In this document: positions 1 to 11,679 of the stretch, piece by piece
How positions within the stretch are numbered: position 1 is the first letter of the stretch
How the letters are laid out: each line of letters starts with the position of its first letter
Assembly (NCBI RefSeq): GCF_047511655.1
Contig: NC_133398.1
Span: forward strand, 48,923,638-48,987,637
Source: Castor canadensis
Lineage: Eukaryota > Chordata > Mammalia > Rodentia > Castoridae
Reading direction: 5' to 3'
DNA: 64,000 bases
Translations under genes and position numbers: made by a program
The notes under the pieces: model-generated
What the model saw: only the letters and a program-made list of their open reading frames with translations
The model's database searches: none
Told to the model about the DNA's origin: nothing

Positions 1-376
1 AAGCATTTGATGTCCCCACTCCAGATGAACTAATACAGAAACCTTAAAATGACAGGTTATTATGAACAGGGAATCAGGAACCAATGTAAAGATCAGTTAG
101 AGTTGAATCAACATGGGTGGTAACACATGAGTACATGAAAGTATAGTAGGAATCCTTCTGTATAGCTACCCTTAACTCAACTAGCAAAAACACTTTGTCT
201 TTCATATTATGCATATGTCTTTTCCTCAACAAAATCAGTGGTAAGGGCAGAACGAGACCTGCCTAAAACTGAGGGGGGCGGGAAGAGTAAGGGAGGGGGA
301 CAGGGTAGAGCAATGACCCAAACAATGTATGCACATGTGAATAAATGAACAAAAAAATAAATAAACAACAAAAAAA
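1..376 (+). mobile_element. L1 LINE 3' UTR and A-rich tail (younger family A)
   Basis: Partial L1 that starts outside the window. It matches, stretch by stretch, the L1 3' UTR copies at 23165-23740 and 41195-41575 and the reverse strand of 53941-54360. Shared landmarks are the 'tttgatgtccccact' segment, the 'ctagcaaaaa...ctttgtctttc' segment, a G-rich tract (about 270-310) and the terminal 'atgtatgcacat...aataaatga' followed by an A-rich tail. No protein is encoded; short open frames here are chance. Confidence 0.85.
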
Positions 377-560
377 GCCTACTCCTGGGGGAGCAGGGGA
401 TAAAGGAGAATGCTTGAGGAGGTGAATTCGTGTATGATATATTTGATACATTGTAAGAACCTGTGTGAATGCACAATGTACCCCACTCATCACAGTAAAG
501 GAAAAACAAAAAAAACAAAAACAAAAACAAAAAACACAACAAAAAAATAAAGGTATCAGG
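377..560 (+). mobile_element. Older L1 3' end (family B) with A/CA-rich tail
   Basis: The 3'-terminal piece of a second L1 3'-end type also seen at about 5985-6182, 29500-29695, 53462-53815, 62862-63160 and (reversed) 14300-14930. Signature features are a G-rich start, 'gaggtgaattcgtgtatgat', 'acattgtaagaacc' and 'caatgtacccc' close to the end, then an A-rich tail at 495-552. It lies directly after a family-A tail, which suggests that the younger L1 was inserted into the older one; the upstream half would lie outside the window. Confidence 0.7.
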
Positions 561-944
561 AAAAAATGCATTATGTAGAGAGGAACAAGAAAAGGATGAC
601 ATCAGACTTCTCTTCAGAAACAATGCAAGCTAGAAATCAAGACAGTGACATTATTAAAACACTAAAAGAAAAAAAAACTTTTTAACCTACAAATCTATAT
701 CTACAAAATTTGTCTATGAAAGTGAAAAAGAGTAAAAGCAAATAATGATTAATTTTAAGAAATACAAGTTTTAAGAACAACCAGCAAATGTGCCCTATGA
801 CAAACATGGAAAGGTTATTTAGGCAGAACCATCCAACCATAGAAGCACCCATTTTCCTTTCATGTGTGTATAAATCGGTTGACATGGAACATACTCTCAG
901 CCATAAAAATGTCTCAATATACTTTCAATCAGCAAACTGAGCAG
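561..944. other. Unassigned A+T-rich sequence
   Basis: I see no gene, RNA or recognised repeat here. The open frame over 682-885 on the minus strand resembles no known protein. Confidence 0.4.
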
Positions 945-1345
945 ACTATAATCCTAGCTACCTTGTAGGCTGAGGTAGAGAAGATTTTAGCATGAAGCCA
1001 ACCCAGAAAAAAAGTTTGAATTAAGGGCCTTGAGCTTGCTAAGCAAATGTGCTACCACTGAAGCCATTCTATCATCCATTTTTGCTTTAGTTTATTTCAG
1101 GTAGGGTCTTACCTTTTGCCCAGGGACAGCCTCAGCTCATAATTCTCTTACCTCCACCTCCATTTGGCTGAAATTACAGACATATACCACTATGCTCATC
1201 ATGTTTGTCCATACTTAGTTTGTTTCTCCAGATGGGGATCTCTCTAACTTTTTGTCTAGGCTGGCCTCAAACTGTGATACTCCTGTCTCCAGCTTCCAAA
1301 TAGCTGAAATTACAGGCATGTGCTACTATGCCTGAACATGAAGTT
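945..1345 (-). mobile_element. Composite SINE (ID-like head plus 7SL-like body), with a short plus-strand SINE piece before it
   Basis: 945-1007 reads in plus orientation ('ataatcctagctaccttgtaggctgagg', broken here to fragments) like the body of the SINE at 61085-61400. From 1008 a minus-strand copy follows: the tRNA-like part ('ggccttgagcttgctaagca', 'gctaccactgaagcca') and then two 7SL-like units ending in 'gctgaaattacaggcatg'. The same layout is seen at 15329-15664 and 17270-17590. SINEs of this kind are transcribed by RNA polymerase III and moved by L1 enzymes. Confidence 0.7.
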
Positions 1346-2702
1346 GTAGTTTTTACTATCATGCTTTATAATCTAAGATGTTGGGACAAAGAGAAGCGAA
1401 GTAATTGTGTTAGGCTGCATAGATGTAAATATAAGAAGCAACTCTTATGACTTGGCCCTAACTCTTCATCTAGAGTAGCCTATATTGCCATCACAGACAA
1501 GGCGGATGCCCATCCCTGAGCATTTTAGCTACATTGGAACACATGGAATTAAGTTGACATCATGGAATATTATTGGGACTTGATTACAATCATGAAACTT
1601 TTACAGAGTTTCTGACATATTCCACACAGTGTGCTAGATCTGAGGAACTTGATATATGTCATCTGGTCAGGCACAGAATGAATGATAAATGTTTGATATG
1701 CATGGACACAAAATCTTCTTATTCTTTTTTATAAGACAAGCCCAAAATCTAGGGCTTCTCACCAAATGATAAATTTGTGACTTTGAAAAAGTTTCTTCAA
1801 GATTCTCTACCAGCTTTAATATTTTTATGGTGATGATAGTAAGAGTAGTTTCTTCACAGCACTTTGTGGGGAGGAGGATTTAATGTTGGTATGCAGTGAG
1901 TGTTCTTTCAACTGTACCTAGTACTTAGTTAAAACCCAATAAAGACTAGTTATGACTAGTGTTTATTTGTAAGTAGAATTTTATGTTTGGAATTAATAAT
2001 ACGGAATGTTTTTTGGTAACATTTTCTGGTTGATGTTTTTACTTGTTTTTGGTTTTTCAGTTTCATACCATGTGTTTTACTTAATCAGTTGACATAAATG
2101 TTCCTATATTAGAAACTATTTCATATCTTTGCTTCTTATTTTCACCTTCTAGTTCTTAAAAATTCCATGATAGTTGTAATTACCACTTACTCACAGATGT
2201 AGTTTCAAAAGTGCCCTTTGATTTCTGCTATTCTTTCTATTCGTACAGAGAATTCACCAAGAATACTTAAAAGTACTCTTAAAGATGTCAGGACATCTTA
2301 ATGTCAGTGTGTGAAGCACCTGTGTAACCAACTTCTAGAATCCACACTAACATGAGTATTCCTAGTTCACCTCAGGCTCACTGAATCAGAATATCTATTT
2401 GCAGTGGGTAGGGAGCCTATGTTTTACTAACCTCTGAAGGGTAACAGAATCATAGAAGCACTGGTTTGAGAAGTTGGACCCACAGACCAGAACCCATTGA
2501 CATGAAATACAGTTACCAAGTTCTTAGCACCCAAAGCTCCCTGTATCATGCTTCCTTTTAAAGATCTTGCTTTTCGAATTGCCTTCTGCCTTTGTGTTTT
2601 CTTTTAATATTTATGGCACTGAGGATGTAACTCATTCTGCAGAACACTACCCAGTCAGATGGATTTTGTCACCTTCCAGAAATCAAAGGCATCACTATTT
2701 TA
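1346..2702. other. Unassigned A+T-rich sequence
   Basis: No coding exon, RNA or repeat family recognised. Likely ordinary unique intergenic or intronic DNA. Confidence 0.4.
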
Positions 2703-3046
2703 TATTAGGTTATTCTTTATTTTTTCTTTATTTTAATTTATTTATTCATATGTGCATACATTGTTTGGGCCATTTCTCCCCCTGCCCTACCTCCTCGCCC
2801 CCTCTCTCTGCCCCTTGACCCCCTTGCTTCCAGGCAATTTTCCAATATTGTTGAAGAGAAGGCATAAGCAATAGAAAGACAGAGTGTTTTTGCTAGTTGA
2901 GATAAGAATAGTTATACAGAGAGATTCCTAGCGTTGCTTCCATGCACAAGTGTGTTACAACCTGAATTGATTCATCTCTACCAGACCTCTTCACTACTTC
3001 CGGGTCACTTTTCCATATTGACCTCTGTCATTTTAAGGTTACTATA
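2703..3046 (-). mobile_element. L1 LINE 3' end, 5'-truncated (family A)
   Basis: On the minus strand this is the last ~340 bp of the family-A 3' UTR: T-rich tail at the left (2703-2745), 'tatgtgcatacattgtttgg', a C-rich tract (2770-2830), 'ttgttgaagagaaggcataa', 'gctagttgagataagaatag', and 'gcttccatgcacaag'. Similarity to the reverse complement of 23340-23660 is obvious by eye and stops near 3046. No convincing target-site duplication was found. Confidence 0.85.
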
Positions 3047-4029
3047 TTAAGGCTATTTTTTAAATGCTAGGGGAGGTGGGGCACAAGGAGCTGAAGCCTT
3101 ATCCTCACAAACCAAGCACTTGAATTTCTTCTCATTGCCCTGATCCTCCTTTCTAAAAGGACTTTCCTTTGTGATCTTTTAGAAGCATGACAGAGACATG
3201 AGATCTCAGATTTGCTTTGAACAGGAAACTTTTCCTACAGCTCTAATTAAAAGGAAGTTTCAAACCTACAAATTAACAGTTTTAATATGCTGTTCTTGGT
3301 GATTAACTGCTTCATTTTAACAGGCATTCACTGTTAACACTGCAACTGTTAATTTTAGCGGTTTGATTTTTAAATTCCAAGAAGAGTAAAACTGGTTCAA
3401 AATTATTTCTGTATATATTTTGCCATTAGCCAAACCATCTTTATTTAGAAAATTTTCTTGAATAACATTATTCTTCTCTCATGAGTTCCATCTCTTTTAC
3501 TTAGAATAGAGACTGAACAAAAAATTGGTCTTTTTTTTCTCCTTTCTTTCTTTTGCTTTTTTTTTTTTAGCCCTCTACCTTGAATCACTATTTTTGACGT
3601 TACTATGCCTCTGGAGAGAAAAATGTTTCAATTAAAATCTCTTCTATTTAATCAAACATTTTAAAGTTTTTAAAAGGAAATATATTTTCAAGTTAACCAA
3701 TTTACAATGGAAGATATAAGAAAATATGGTAAGTTAATTATCTTGATGAAGCTAAAATATATATGACCAACTTTGAAGAAGCTGACTTATAACTTTTAAA
3801 GTTTTGCTTGTTCATTTGTAACTTTGGATGACACAGAACCTTGATAATCAAGGACGATAAAAAAATCCATCAATAATCCAAAAAAATTCCTTTTATCTTC
3901 TGGCTTTTAAGACTTTCCATAAAGAAACTGCATTCAAAGCTATTAAAGAACAGAGTGACCTATTTAAATTGTATTCAGAGAGTTGTACCTTATAATTTAT
4001 ATTAAATGTCACTTTCTTATTCCATTCTC
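3047..4029. other. Unassigned sequence, A+T-rich
   Basis: No gene or clear repeat. There is a T/C-rich run at about 3531-3570. Nothing else stands out. Confidence 0.4.
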
Positions 4030-5960
4030 TCTCATTGTAAGCTTTCCATCATCTTCAACCCAGTTCTAATCACCTCCTATAGGAAGCCAATCTCATGCAT
4101 TTCTATTTTATCCTTTCTGCTTTTGTTTACTTTTTCTATTTATTTCTTTTCACATAAGTGAGCAAATACATGCATATATATTGTTTTATACATATATCAA
4201 ATACATATAATGTACAATTATACATATATTGCTTTCAACATATACACATCTTCTGTATAGTATACATGCACGTAACTTTTCTTAACTCTTTCTTACAGGA
4301 AAGGTAAAACTATATTTTTTATCTTGCATTCTCTACCTAAGAATATAAATATTCAAAACTTCACAAACTTATACCTTACACTGTTACACAGCTATTTTGT
4401 GCTTTGATTATTCAATCACTTTTCTATGAATAGCCATTTATCTTATTTACAGTATTTTGCAGTTGTTACCAATACTTTAATGAGCAGCCCTATGTATATG
4501 TGCATCACACACACACACATTCATACAGTTGTAAGTATATCGTGAGGGTAAATTCTAAGAATTAAGTAATATCAAAAATAAATATGTGAGACACCCATCT
4601 CCTTACAGCCACTCCAAAAGAAATTTCCTATTTTTAGTGACTTTATCAAAATTTATTTTTATGCATTTTTATTTGGCCAATCAGACATGATATATTATAT
4701 CAGTTTTAATTTGTATTTTAAAAGTTATGATTGAGGTTAATATATTTTCATATGGCTAGAAACTATTTTAACCTCTATATGTATATATTTATGAATTGTT
4801 TGTTCACATTTTGTCCATTTACTTTCTGTGCAATAGGTTCATTTTCACATCAGTAAGTAAGAGTAAGTAGTGCTCTTTGTACAGTGATGATATTAGCTCT
4901 CTATTTGTGATATATAGTGCCAAAATTTCTCCTGGCATTTCAATTGTCATTTTTGGCTTTTTTGAATGTGTGTTTTGCTGAGAGTATACCCAAAACAACT
5001 TAATAGTAAAATTTATCAATCCTTTTATTCCTTGCATCTGGATTTTGAGTCATAGTTAGAAAACTATTTCCTATGTCTATTTTATTAAAGATCCTCTGTG
5101 TTTTCTTTCAGAATTGCATGGTCCGTTATTAAGTTTCTGATTCATTTATAGCTTATTCTTTTGTATGATGTGAGATATGGACCTAATTTTATCTTTTTGC
5201 CAATGATAACCATTTGCTTTAGTGTTATTTTTTTAAAGCTCCATGTTCGCCTCAGTAATTTGCTATGCCACCTTAATCAATTCTAAAATATATTTAGGTA
5301 CTAGGGTTTATTCATGGACTTTTTATTCAATTCCATTTTTGCTTTTGTACAGTCATGCACAAGTAACACGGTATTTACATTAGTAAAGTATTATGTATTT
5401 TATTGTCTGGGATGCTAGTCTTTCTCCATTGCTTTTTGGTTTTGGTGTTTTATGGCCATTGTTAGTTTTTCAACATCAATTTTAGTTTAACTTTGTTAAA
5501 AAACTTTTTATTTGAATTAAATTTAATTTACAACTTATCATTTTTATCTTATAATCTTATGTTTCAAAGTTTTTCATTCTTAGGTAGTTTATTTAAAACT
5601 AATAATTGTTGCTGCTTTGGTAAACTGAATTAATGCTTAGATTTATAACAGCTATTGTTTTCAGATTACTAATTTTATATCTTTCTCTGTGATATTTTCA
5701 TAATATATTCTTATATTACTTTAGTTTTATTATTTATTGCCTTGGGTTTTACATATATACTATCATAGCATTGGCAAACAGATAGTTTTACTTCTTGAAA
5801 TTTAAAAATTTTTCTTGTGCTTCTAATTGATTTTTTTCATAACTTATTTTGGCTATTGCTCCAATACAATATTGAATAGCGCATTGGATAACTCATGTAT
5901 GTAGAAAGGTTAATAAGCTTTTTACTTCTTCAATTTTAACTGTGACTAGAAAACACAAAG
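4030..5960 (-). mobile_element. Ancient L1 (L1M-type) 3' UTR and ORF2 3' region, heavily decayed
   Basis: The text reads like the reverse complement of an old mammalian L1. Around 4380-4500 is the degenerate 'enlarged in situ' block typical of L1M 3' UTRs. 5150-5230 matches the ORF2 block (reverse strand) around 'atggacctaattttatcttt'. 5260-5470 continues upstream in ORF2. No reading frame of useful length survives. Subfamily cannot be named by eye, and both boundaries are approximate. Confidence 0.6.
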
Positions 5961-5984
5961 TCAAAATGCATTCAAGAAAAATCT

Positions 5985-6182
5985 TAAATAAGAATTGCAA
6001 TATGAATGTAGTGAGAATATTAGGTATTCATGTATGAAAATGTAAAGATGAGACATGTCAAAACTATTCCAGGAATGGGGGGGATAAAGAAGAATGATGG
6101 AGGGATTGAATTCAACTATGATATATTGTAGAAACTTTTGTAAATATCACAATGTTCCCCCAGTACAACAATAATAAAAATG
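5985..6182 (+). mobile_element. Older L1 3' end (family B)
   Basis: Matches 53640-53815 and 62960-63160: 'catgtatgaaaatg', 'aaaactattccaggaatg', a G-run, 'gatggagggattgaattcaa', 'tgatatattg', 'acttttgtaaatatcaca', 'cccccagtacaacaat' and an A-rich tail. Confidence 0.75.
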
Positions 6183-7402
6183 AACAATTAAAAGAAAGGA
6201 CAATGAAGGGAGAAGAATATTATAAAACTGTAATTAATATCTCACAGAGATGGAAAAGTATTGCTTCCATGTAATGAAAACAGAAGTTATTGCAAAGGAG
6301 TGATCAGAGTAAATAATGGCATTAGAAATTAATTATGCAAAAATATAAGAAAACTATTGAAAGGCTCAAAAGAGATAGCTGAGGATAGTGTTAAATGAGA
6401 ATCAATGCCCCTCCCAGTATTTCAAAATCTGCAAAACAGAGTGGAGAGAGGTGAGATCCTATGCAACTTTGGTGCCTTTGTCAACACTCTGCCTGGATAA
6501 GATTTCAATTCCAGGGGGTTCTCAAATTCTGTTGTCCAAATAGTATGGTATATGTTAATTTATCTTTAAAATATCTCTGTGCTGAAAAATTCAATCCACA
6601 CTAAATATGGCAGCAAATCACCAGCATCCCAAATTCCTTTCAAAACAAAATTTATGTTTATTCATATGCTGCTTTATTGGCCCCTGTTATTAGGTAAGTG
6701 TCTTACTCACGATGCTGTTTGTTTTTCCATTTACCATTTTCTCTCTACTCTGATGATGGCTTCTGTGAAGTCTGGCTGTGCTTGGCACTTCCTATTGATG
6801 CTACATAACCCATCTGGGAAGAATTTACCTCCCTGCCCATGAAGTGCTAATTGTAAGGCTTCCCTTTTATTTTGCCAAACTCTGATCCATTAAAAAATAA
6901 TGAAAAAGAGACAACATTATAACATTTTGTTAAGATGAGTCAATTCTAATATTGGGAACGGTTTTTTCTGTAGTCTATCCATAAGTCATAAGTATCCTGA
7001 TGGTTTTAAAATAGATTCAAGATAACATAACTTTAATTTTCAGAATATTTCAGCATTGTCACTGGCTTAAACTTGAAAAATAGATTTGGCAGCCAAGGTG
7101 TTTGTTTTCTTTTCTTCCTTGGTAGCTAATCTTCATATATTTCACGATAGTTTCTATTTTTGATGGTTAAATTTACTTGTGTGATAATTATCAGTGTTGT
7201 TTTTGAAAGTGAATGCTCATATATTAAACTGGCACTGCTTTTACATAGTATGGTTGACATATAACTGATCTAATAATTAGTGTATCCATACTGTAGGCAT
7301 ATTAGTTAATAAAATGAATTCATATTTTAATATATAGGGAAAATATAATTGTGGTAGAAAATATATTTCATATTTTAATATTCAAAACATAAACCCTGAA
7401 CC
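6183..7402. other. Unassigned sequence
   Basis: No supported gene, RNA or named repeat. The open frame at 6579-6842 (87 codons) has no recognisable domain and sits in otherwise non-coding-like sequence. Confidence 0.4.
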
Positions 7403-7585
7403 TTTTCTTTCTTCCCTCCCTCCCGCCCTCCCTCCCTTCCTTCCTTCTCATCTCCCTCCCTCTCTCTTTCTCTTTCTCTGTTTCTCTCTCCCTTTCTTTC
7501 TTTTATTCTTCTTCTTTCCTTCTTTGCACCTTTGTTTCTTTCTTTCTAGCTACATGCTCTACTACTGAGCTACATTTCAAGGTTT
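7403..7585 (-). mobile_element. ID-type SINE remnant with expanded pyrimidine-rich tail
   Basis: 7545-7585 contains 'ctacatgctctactactgagc', the reverse strand of the tRNA-like ID head (compare 8430-8475). The preceding 140 bp (7403-7545) is nearly pure pyrimidine: TTCC, CCCT and TCTTT repeats. On the SINE's own strand this is an A/G-rich 3' tail, a common place for microsatellite growth. Confidence 0.55.
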
Positions 7586-8374
7586 AATGTTTCCTTTTGG
7601 TGTTCTTTTAATGCCAGAATCTGTGCTAGAAAATTGGTATTCAATGGAGAAAGAAAAGAGTCACAGGAAAATGAAAGAAACAGAATAAGAAAAAGATAAT
7701 CCTTTTCTTCCCTTTGGCCCCAGGTAAGTACAGAAAATGTCCTACACACTATACTTGTCTTATTAATATCAAATGATAATTGTTTTCCTTTCTGGAAAAA
7801 TTTAAGTGTAATCCTCCACACACTATTTCAGTATCAAAGCATCAAATACAAAGACAATCTTACCTGAAAACTATAACAATATAAAAGCATGATGGACATA
7901 AAGATAGCTAAGAGCTTACTACTTGATATAGTGCAGTTAGGGTCAAATTAAAGGACATAATTTAGAGTTGACTCATACTGAGAAAGTAGGTCAGTGTTTC
8001 TGTTAGAAAACTTGCCCTGAAGGACAGGTATTTGATTTGTTTTGTTCACTACTATATCTCCAGTGACTGGAACTTTCTCTAGAACACAGTGGTAATTCAA
8101 TTCAAAATTGTTCATTTATTGATCTACTTACTGGATGAATAAAATGGCAATGAGTAAATGAAATTCATAGGTTACAAACAAAAATATTAGCAGATTTGAC
8201 AGATTATCTTACAATTTGGGGGATCCATAGCTAAAATTCTGATTGAGATAGGTGAGGGATATTTTCTTTGAAGCTCCCATTTCAATGGTGGTTAGCAATG
8301 CCTGCTGGGAACTGCATCTGGAATCCAAGAATGATTACACCAGATTCAAAGTCCTTGGATTGCAGAGTTGCCCT
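7586..8374. other. Unassigned sequence
   Basis: No supported gene or repeat. The minus-strand open frame at 7570-7821 has no recognisable protein match. Confidence 0.4.
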
Positions 8375-8490
8375 TCCAATGCAGACTTTTTTTTGTCCTT
8401 TCTTTTTTGGTGCTGGGATTGATCCCAGGGCCTCACGCATGCTAGGCAAGTGCTGTACCACCAAGCTGCATCCCAGCCCTCCAATGCAGA
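8375..8490 (-). mobile_element. ID-type SINE with target-site duplication
   Basis: The element body is 8386-8479, on the minus strand: T-rich tail (complement of poly-A) at 8386-8406, then 'tgctgggattgatcccaggg' and 'gctaggcaagtgctgtacca', which are the reverse strand of the ID tRNA-like head with its box A and box B regions. It is flanked by an exact 11-bp duplication 'tccaatgcaga' at 8375-8385 and 8480-8490, the mark of L1-driven insertion. It is short and fairly intact, so probably among the younger inserts. Confidence 0.88.
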
Positions 8491-9390
8491 GTTTGTACTC
8501 TGAATTGCTACATTTTAATTTTTCCCAATGCATCACAGGAACTTTCCAAGTAGAGGCAATAACACTGCAGAGAATGTCAGGCTCAGGCACTGTGGCACCC
8601 AGCATGGATCTCAGGCCACATTGAAAACTGGATATGGACAGCTTGTCACTCACTGAGCAGTGCCAGAAAACACAGACTAGAAATCATATAGAGATGATTT
8701 CCCTCTTTAGGATGATTTCTGCTCCTTGCTCCTCATCCTGACAAGAGTGTGGGATTCCAAAAATTATCATATAGAGCTGCATCACATAGTCCTATGACTT
8801 ATGACCTGACTGGAAGACTCTGAGTCCATTACAGTGAAAGGTAAAAGATCTAATGAAAACCTACTTAGACTAATTTAGTCAAATATCTGTTTAGGAAAAG
8901 GTCATTCTCAATGAAAGATAAATAAATATGAAACATATTCTTTTAACAAATTACACAACAAAAAAGAAAATAAATGTACTTCTCATAAGTTAAAGTTTAT
9001 TGCATAAATGATAAATCATAAATAAATTTGAATAACATCAGCTTTTCACTCTCCAGAAAATAGATGACAACATAGAAAATAAGACCTGAAACTTTATATA
9101 ATAAAAAAGCATAACCAATATAAGTGGGCTGTCAGATTTATAGACATAACTATTTATTTTGAATATATTTGTATTTATATATCAGAATTATTAACAAAAA
9201 AACTTTTCTGCTATCTCATCTTTGTACTTGATTAAGTAAGGTGTTTTCTTTTCCCTCACACCTCAAAAGCTTATTAATAAATTTCTATGACAAAAATGGT
9301 TTTATGTTGGTTTAGATGGTTTTGTGTTGGTTTCTGGAAGTCTGAATGAGTGAAAGCAATTTAAAATTAAGAGTCCAGCAAATAAATTTT
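8491..9390. other. Unassigned A+T-rich sequence
   Basis: No gene or repeat recognised by eye. It forms the left flank of the L1 insertion at 9391. Confidence 0.4.
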
Positions 9391-10363
9391 AAAAATTCAT
9401 TAGACAGTAGCCTCCAAATTTTTTTCCAGAGTGGTTGTACTAGTCTACATTCCCACCAACAGTGTAAGAGGGTTCCTTTTTCCCCGCATCCTCGCCAACA
9501 CCTGTTGTTGGTGGTGTTGCTGATGATGGCTATTCTAACAGGGGTGAGGTGGAATCTTAGCGTGGTTTTAATTTGCATTTCCTTTATTGCTAGAGATGGT
9601 GAGCATTTTTTCATGTGTTTTTTGGCCATTTGAATTTCTTCTTTTGAGAAAGTTCTGTTTAGTTCACTTGCCCATTTCTGTATTGGTTCATTAGTTTTGG
9701 GAGAATTTAGTTTTTTAAGTTCCCTATATATTCTGGTTATCAGTCCTTTGTCTGATGTATAGTTGGCAAATATTTTCTCCCACTCTGTGGGTGTTCTTTT
9801 CAGTTTAGAGACCATTTCTTTTGATGAACAGAAGCTTTTTAGCTTTATGAGGTCCCATTTATCTATGCTATCTCTTAGTTGCTGTGCTGCTAGGGTTCCA
9901 TTGAGAAAGTTCTTACCTATACCTACTAACTCCAGAGTATTTCCTACTCTTTCCTGTATCATCTTTAGAGTTTGTGGTCTGATATTAAGATCCTTGATCC
10001 ATTTTGAGTTAATATTGGTATAGGGTGATATACATGGATCTAGTTTCAGTTTTTTGCAGACTGCTAACCAGTTTTCCCAGCAGTTTTTGTTGAAGAGGCT
10101 GCTATTTCTCCATCGTATATTTTTATCTCCTTTGTCACCCTTGTTCCTTCCTATTATTGCTTATAGTCTCTCTACAACAAAATTAGAAATGAGGGTAAAA
10201 TAGTTTCTGCTGGGTATTGAGGGGGTGGGAGGGAGAGGGAGGGAGTGGAGTGGGTGGTAAGGGAGGGGGTGGGGGCAGGGAGGAGAAATGACCCAAGCCT
10301 TGTATGCACATATGAATAATAAAAGAAAAAAAAAGTAAAAAATAAAAAAAATTCATTGGACAG
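9391..10363. mobile_element. 5'-inverted (twin-primed) L1 insertion with 17-bp target-site duplication
   Basis: Left TSD 9391-9407 'aaaaattcattagacag'; right TSD 10347-10363 'aaaaattcattggacag' (16/17). Between them, 9408 to about 10145 is ORF2 3' sequence on the minus strand, while about 10150-10346 is the L1 3' UTR end in plus orientation, with a G-rich tract at 10223-10290, 'tgtatgcacatatgaata' and an A-rich tail. A segment joining the inverted and direct halves is missing. This is the known product of twin priming during target-primed reverse transcription. The inverted ORF2 piece is still open for about 185 codons, suggesting a fairly young insert. Confidence 0.92.
9408..9962 (-). pseudogene. 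L1 ORF2 C-terminal fragment (inverted segment of the 9391 insertion)
   Basis: The minus strand encodes typical L1 ORF2p C-terminal sequence, including '[20 protein letters not shown]', '[19 protein letters not shown]' and the cysteine/histidine-bearing '[12 protein letters not shown]' part, then '[10 protein letters not shown]'. The frame continues past the L1/flank junction into host DNA (to about 9312), giving an artificial 216-codon open frame. The endonuclease and reverse-transcriptase domains are absent, so it cannot act. Further ORF2 sequence lies upstream, to about 10145. Confidence 0.9.
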
Positions 10364-11679
10364 CATTACTTCATATGCCTCATAAAAATTTTGAAAATAA
10401 ATAATTTAAGGCATAATTAATATTGATTCAGCTTACCAAGTCTACTAGTAAGTCATGGATCCATCAGTTTGGGTATGTCCTTCAAATCATAAAGCTTTTA
10501 CTACATAGCTTTTAGTGTAAATAGGTCAAAATAGCAAGGGGCTTTGGAAGTACAAAGTCTTTTGGAATTTTTAATTTTTAATATTATATTAAGAAACTAG
10601 TTTTTATGTAATGTATTTGCCTGCAGTGAAGATATGGATACATGGATGTAGAACAGGAGCTACTATGAAACTCACTAAATACTTACAAATACACTACTAA
10701 AAATTTCCAAATACAGTCCTCTGTCAATTTTATATTTTTTCCGTTATTGTCCAAATTCGTCACTCTGACAAAAGTTCAATAACTTTTCTTTATGATTGTT
10801 CATCCAGTGTCAAGCAATACACACACCTTTAAAAAGCCAATAATTCTCAACCATCTATGATTTTTAAAAAAGGTCTTCCTTCACAATGACATTGGTATTC
10901 CCAATAAAGATTTTATAGCTACTGTGTGGTTATTTTGACTCTTCCTTGTGACTATCAAAAACATTTTCTCTTATAAGCAATCTTTGGAACAAATAAGATT
11001 TATGTTAAGTAATACTTTATATAGAACTTTATATTAAAAACAGGAGGGTTTTTTTGTGAACTTAAAAGTGAAAGTAATTTAGCTATGTGGAGGCATTTGT
11101 TTCTAGAAAGCTTCATTACTATATACACATAGCCACACACACAAAATTCTCTTTTAAATAGATTCCCAGATGTGATCAAGACTTTCCATTTAAATAATTT
11201 ATATCCATGACCACTTAGGAAATAGAAGACTTGTTTGGATATTATTTTTAAAGTATTTTAACATAGTGAGCCCTATGAAGTCTTGTCAAAATGCAAAAGG
11301 AAATCAATTAGAAAATATGAGTAAAGCTAATTTAAACTGTATAGGCACTAAAATATAAGGTATCTTATTTTATAAAGAAACTCTGACTGTATTTTGTTCT
11401 GAGACTTTTCTATGTTCTATGACAATTCTCTAGCTAGTCTTGTGAAATAATGCCAGCATTCTGAGTTCAAAGTCAAGAGAAAGGATCAAGAATGTTATAC
11501 TAAGTAGACCAACTCCAAATGAACATCTGTAACTAACTTAGAAGACTTGCAAAATGGACTCACATGGAAATTAGAGAAGAAAATTTGAGTTTGTGTGTGA
11601 TTCGTTCACAAATTAAATTCCTTTTATAAAGATGAAACTAGTTCTTTCTATTTTCATGGGTTTTAAAATCTTAAACCAT
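10364..11679. other. Unassigned sequence
   Basis: Nothing recognised. A+T-rich with no coding signal. Confidence 0.4.

Noticed and set aside
207..623. 138-codon minus-strand open frame
   Set aside because: Antisense of L1 3' UTR and A-rich tails; F/L-rich product is translation of T-rich sequence.
2690..3060. Target-site duplication for the L1 3' end at 2703-3046
   Set aside because: The candidate ('atattaggttatt' against 'atattaaggctatt') overlaps genuine L1 3' UTR sequence on the right side, so it is not a sound TSD.
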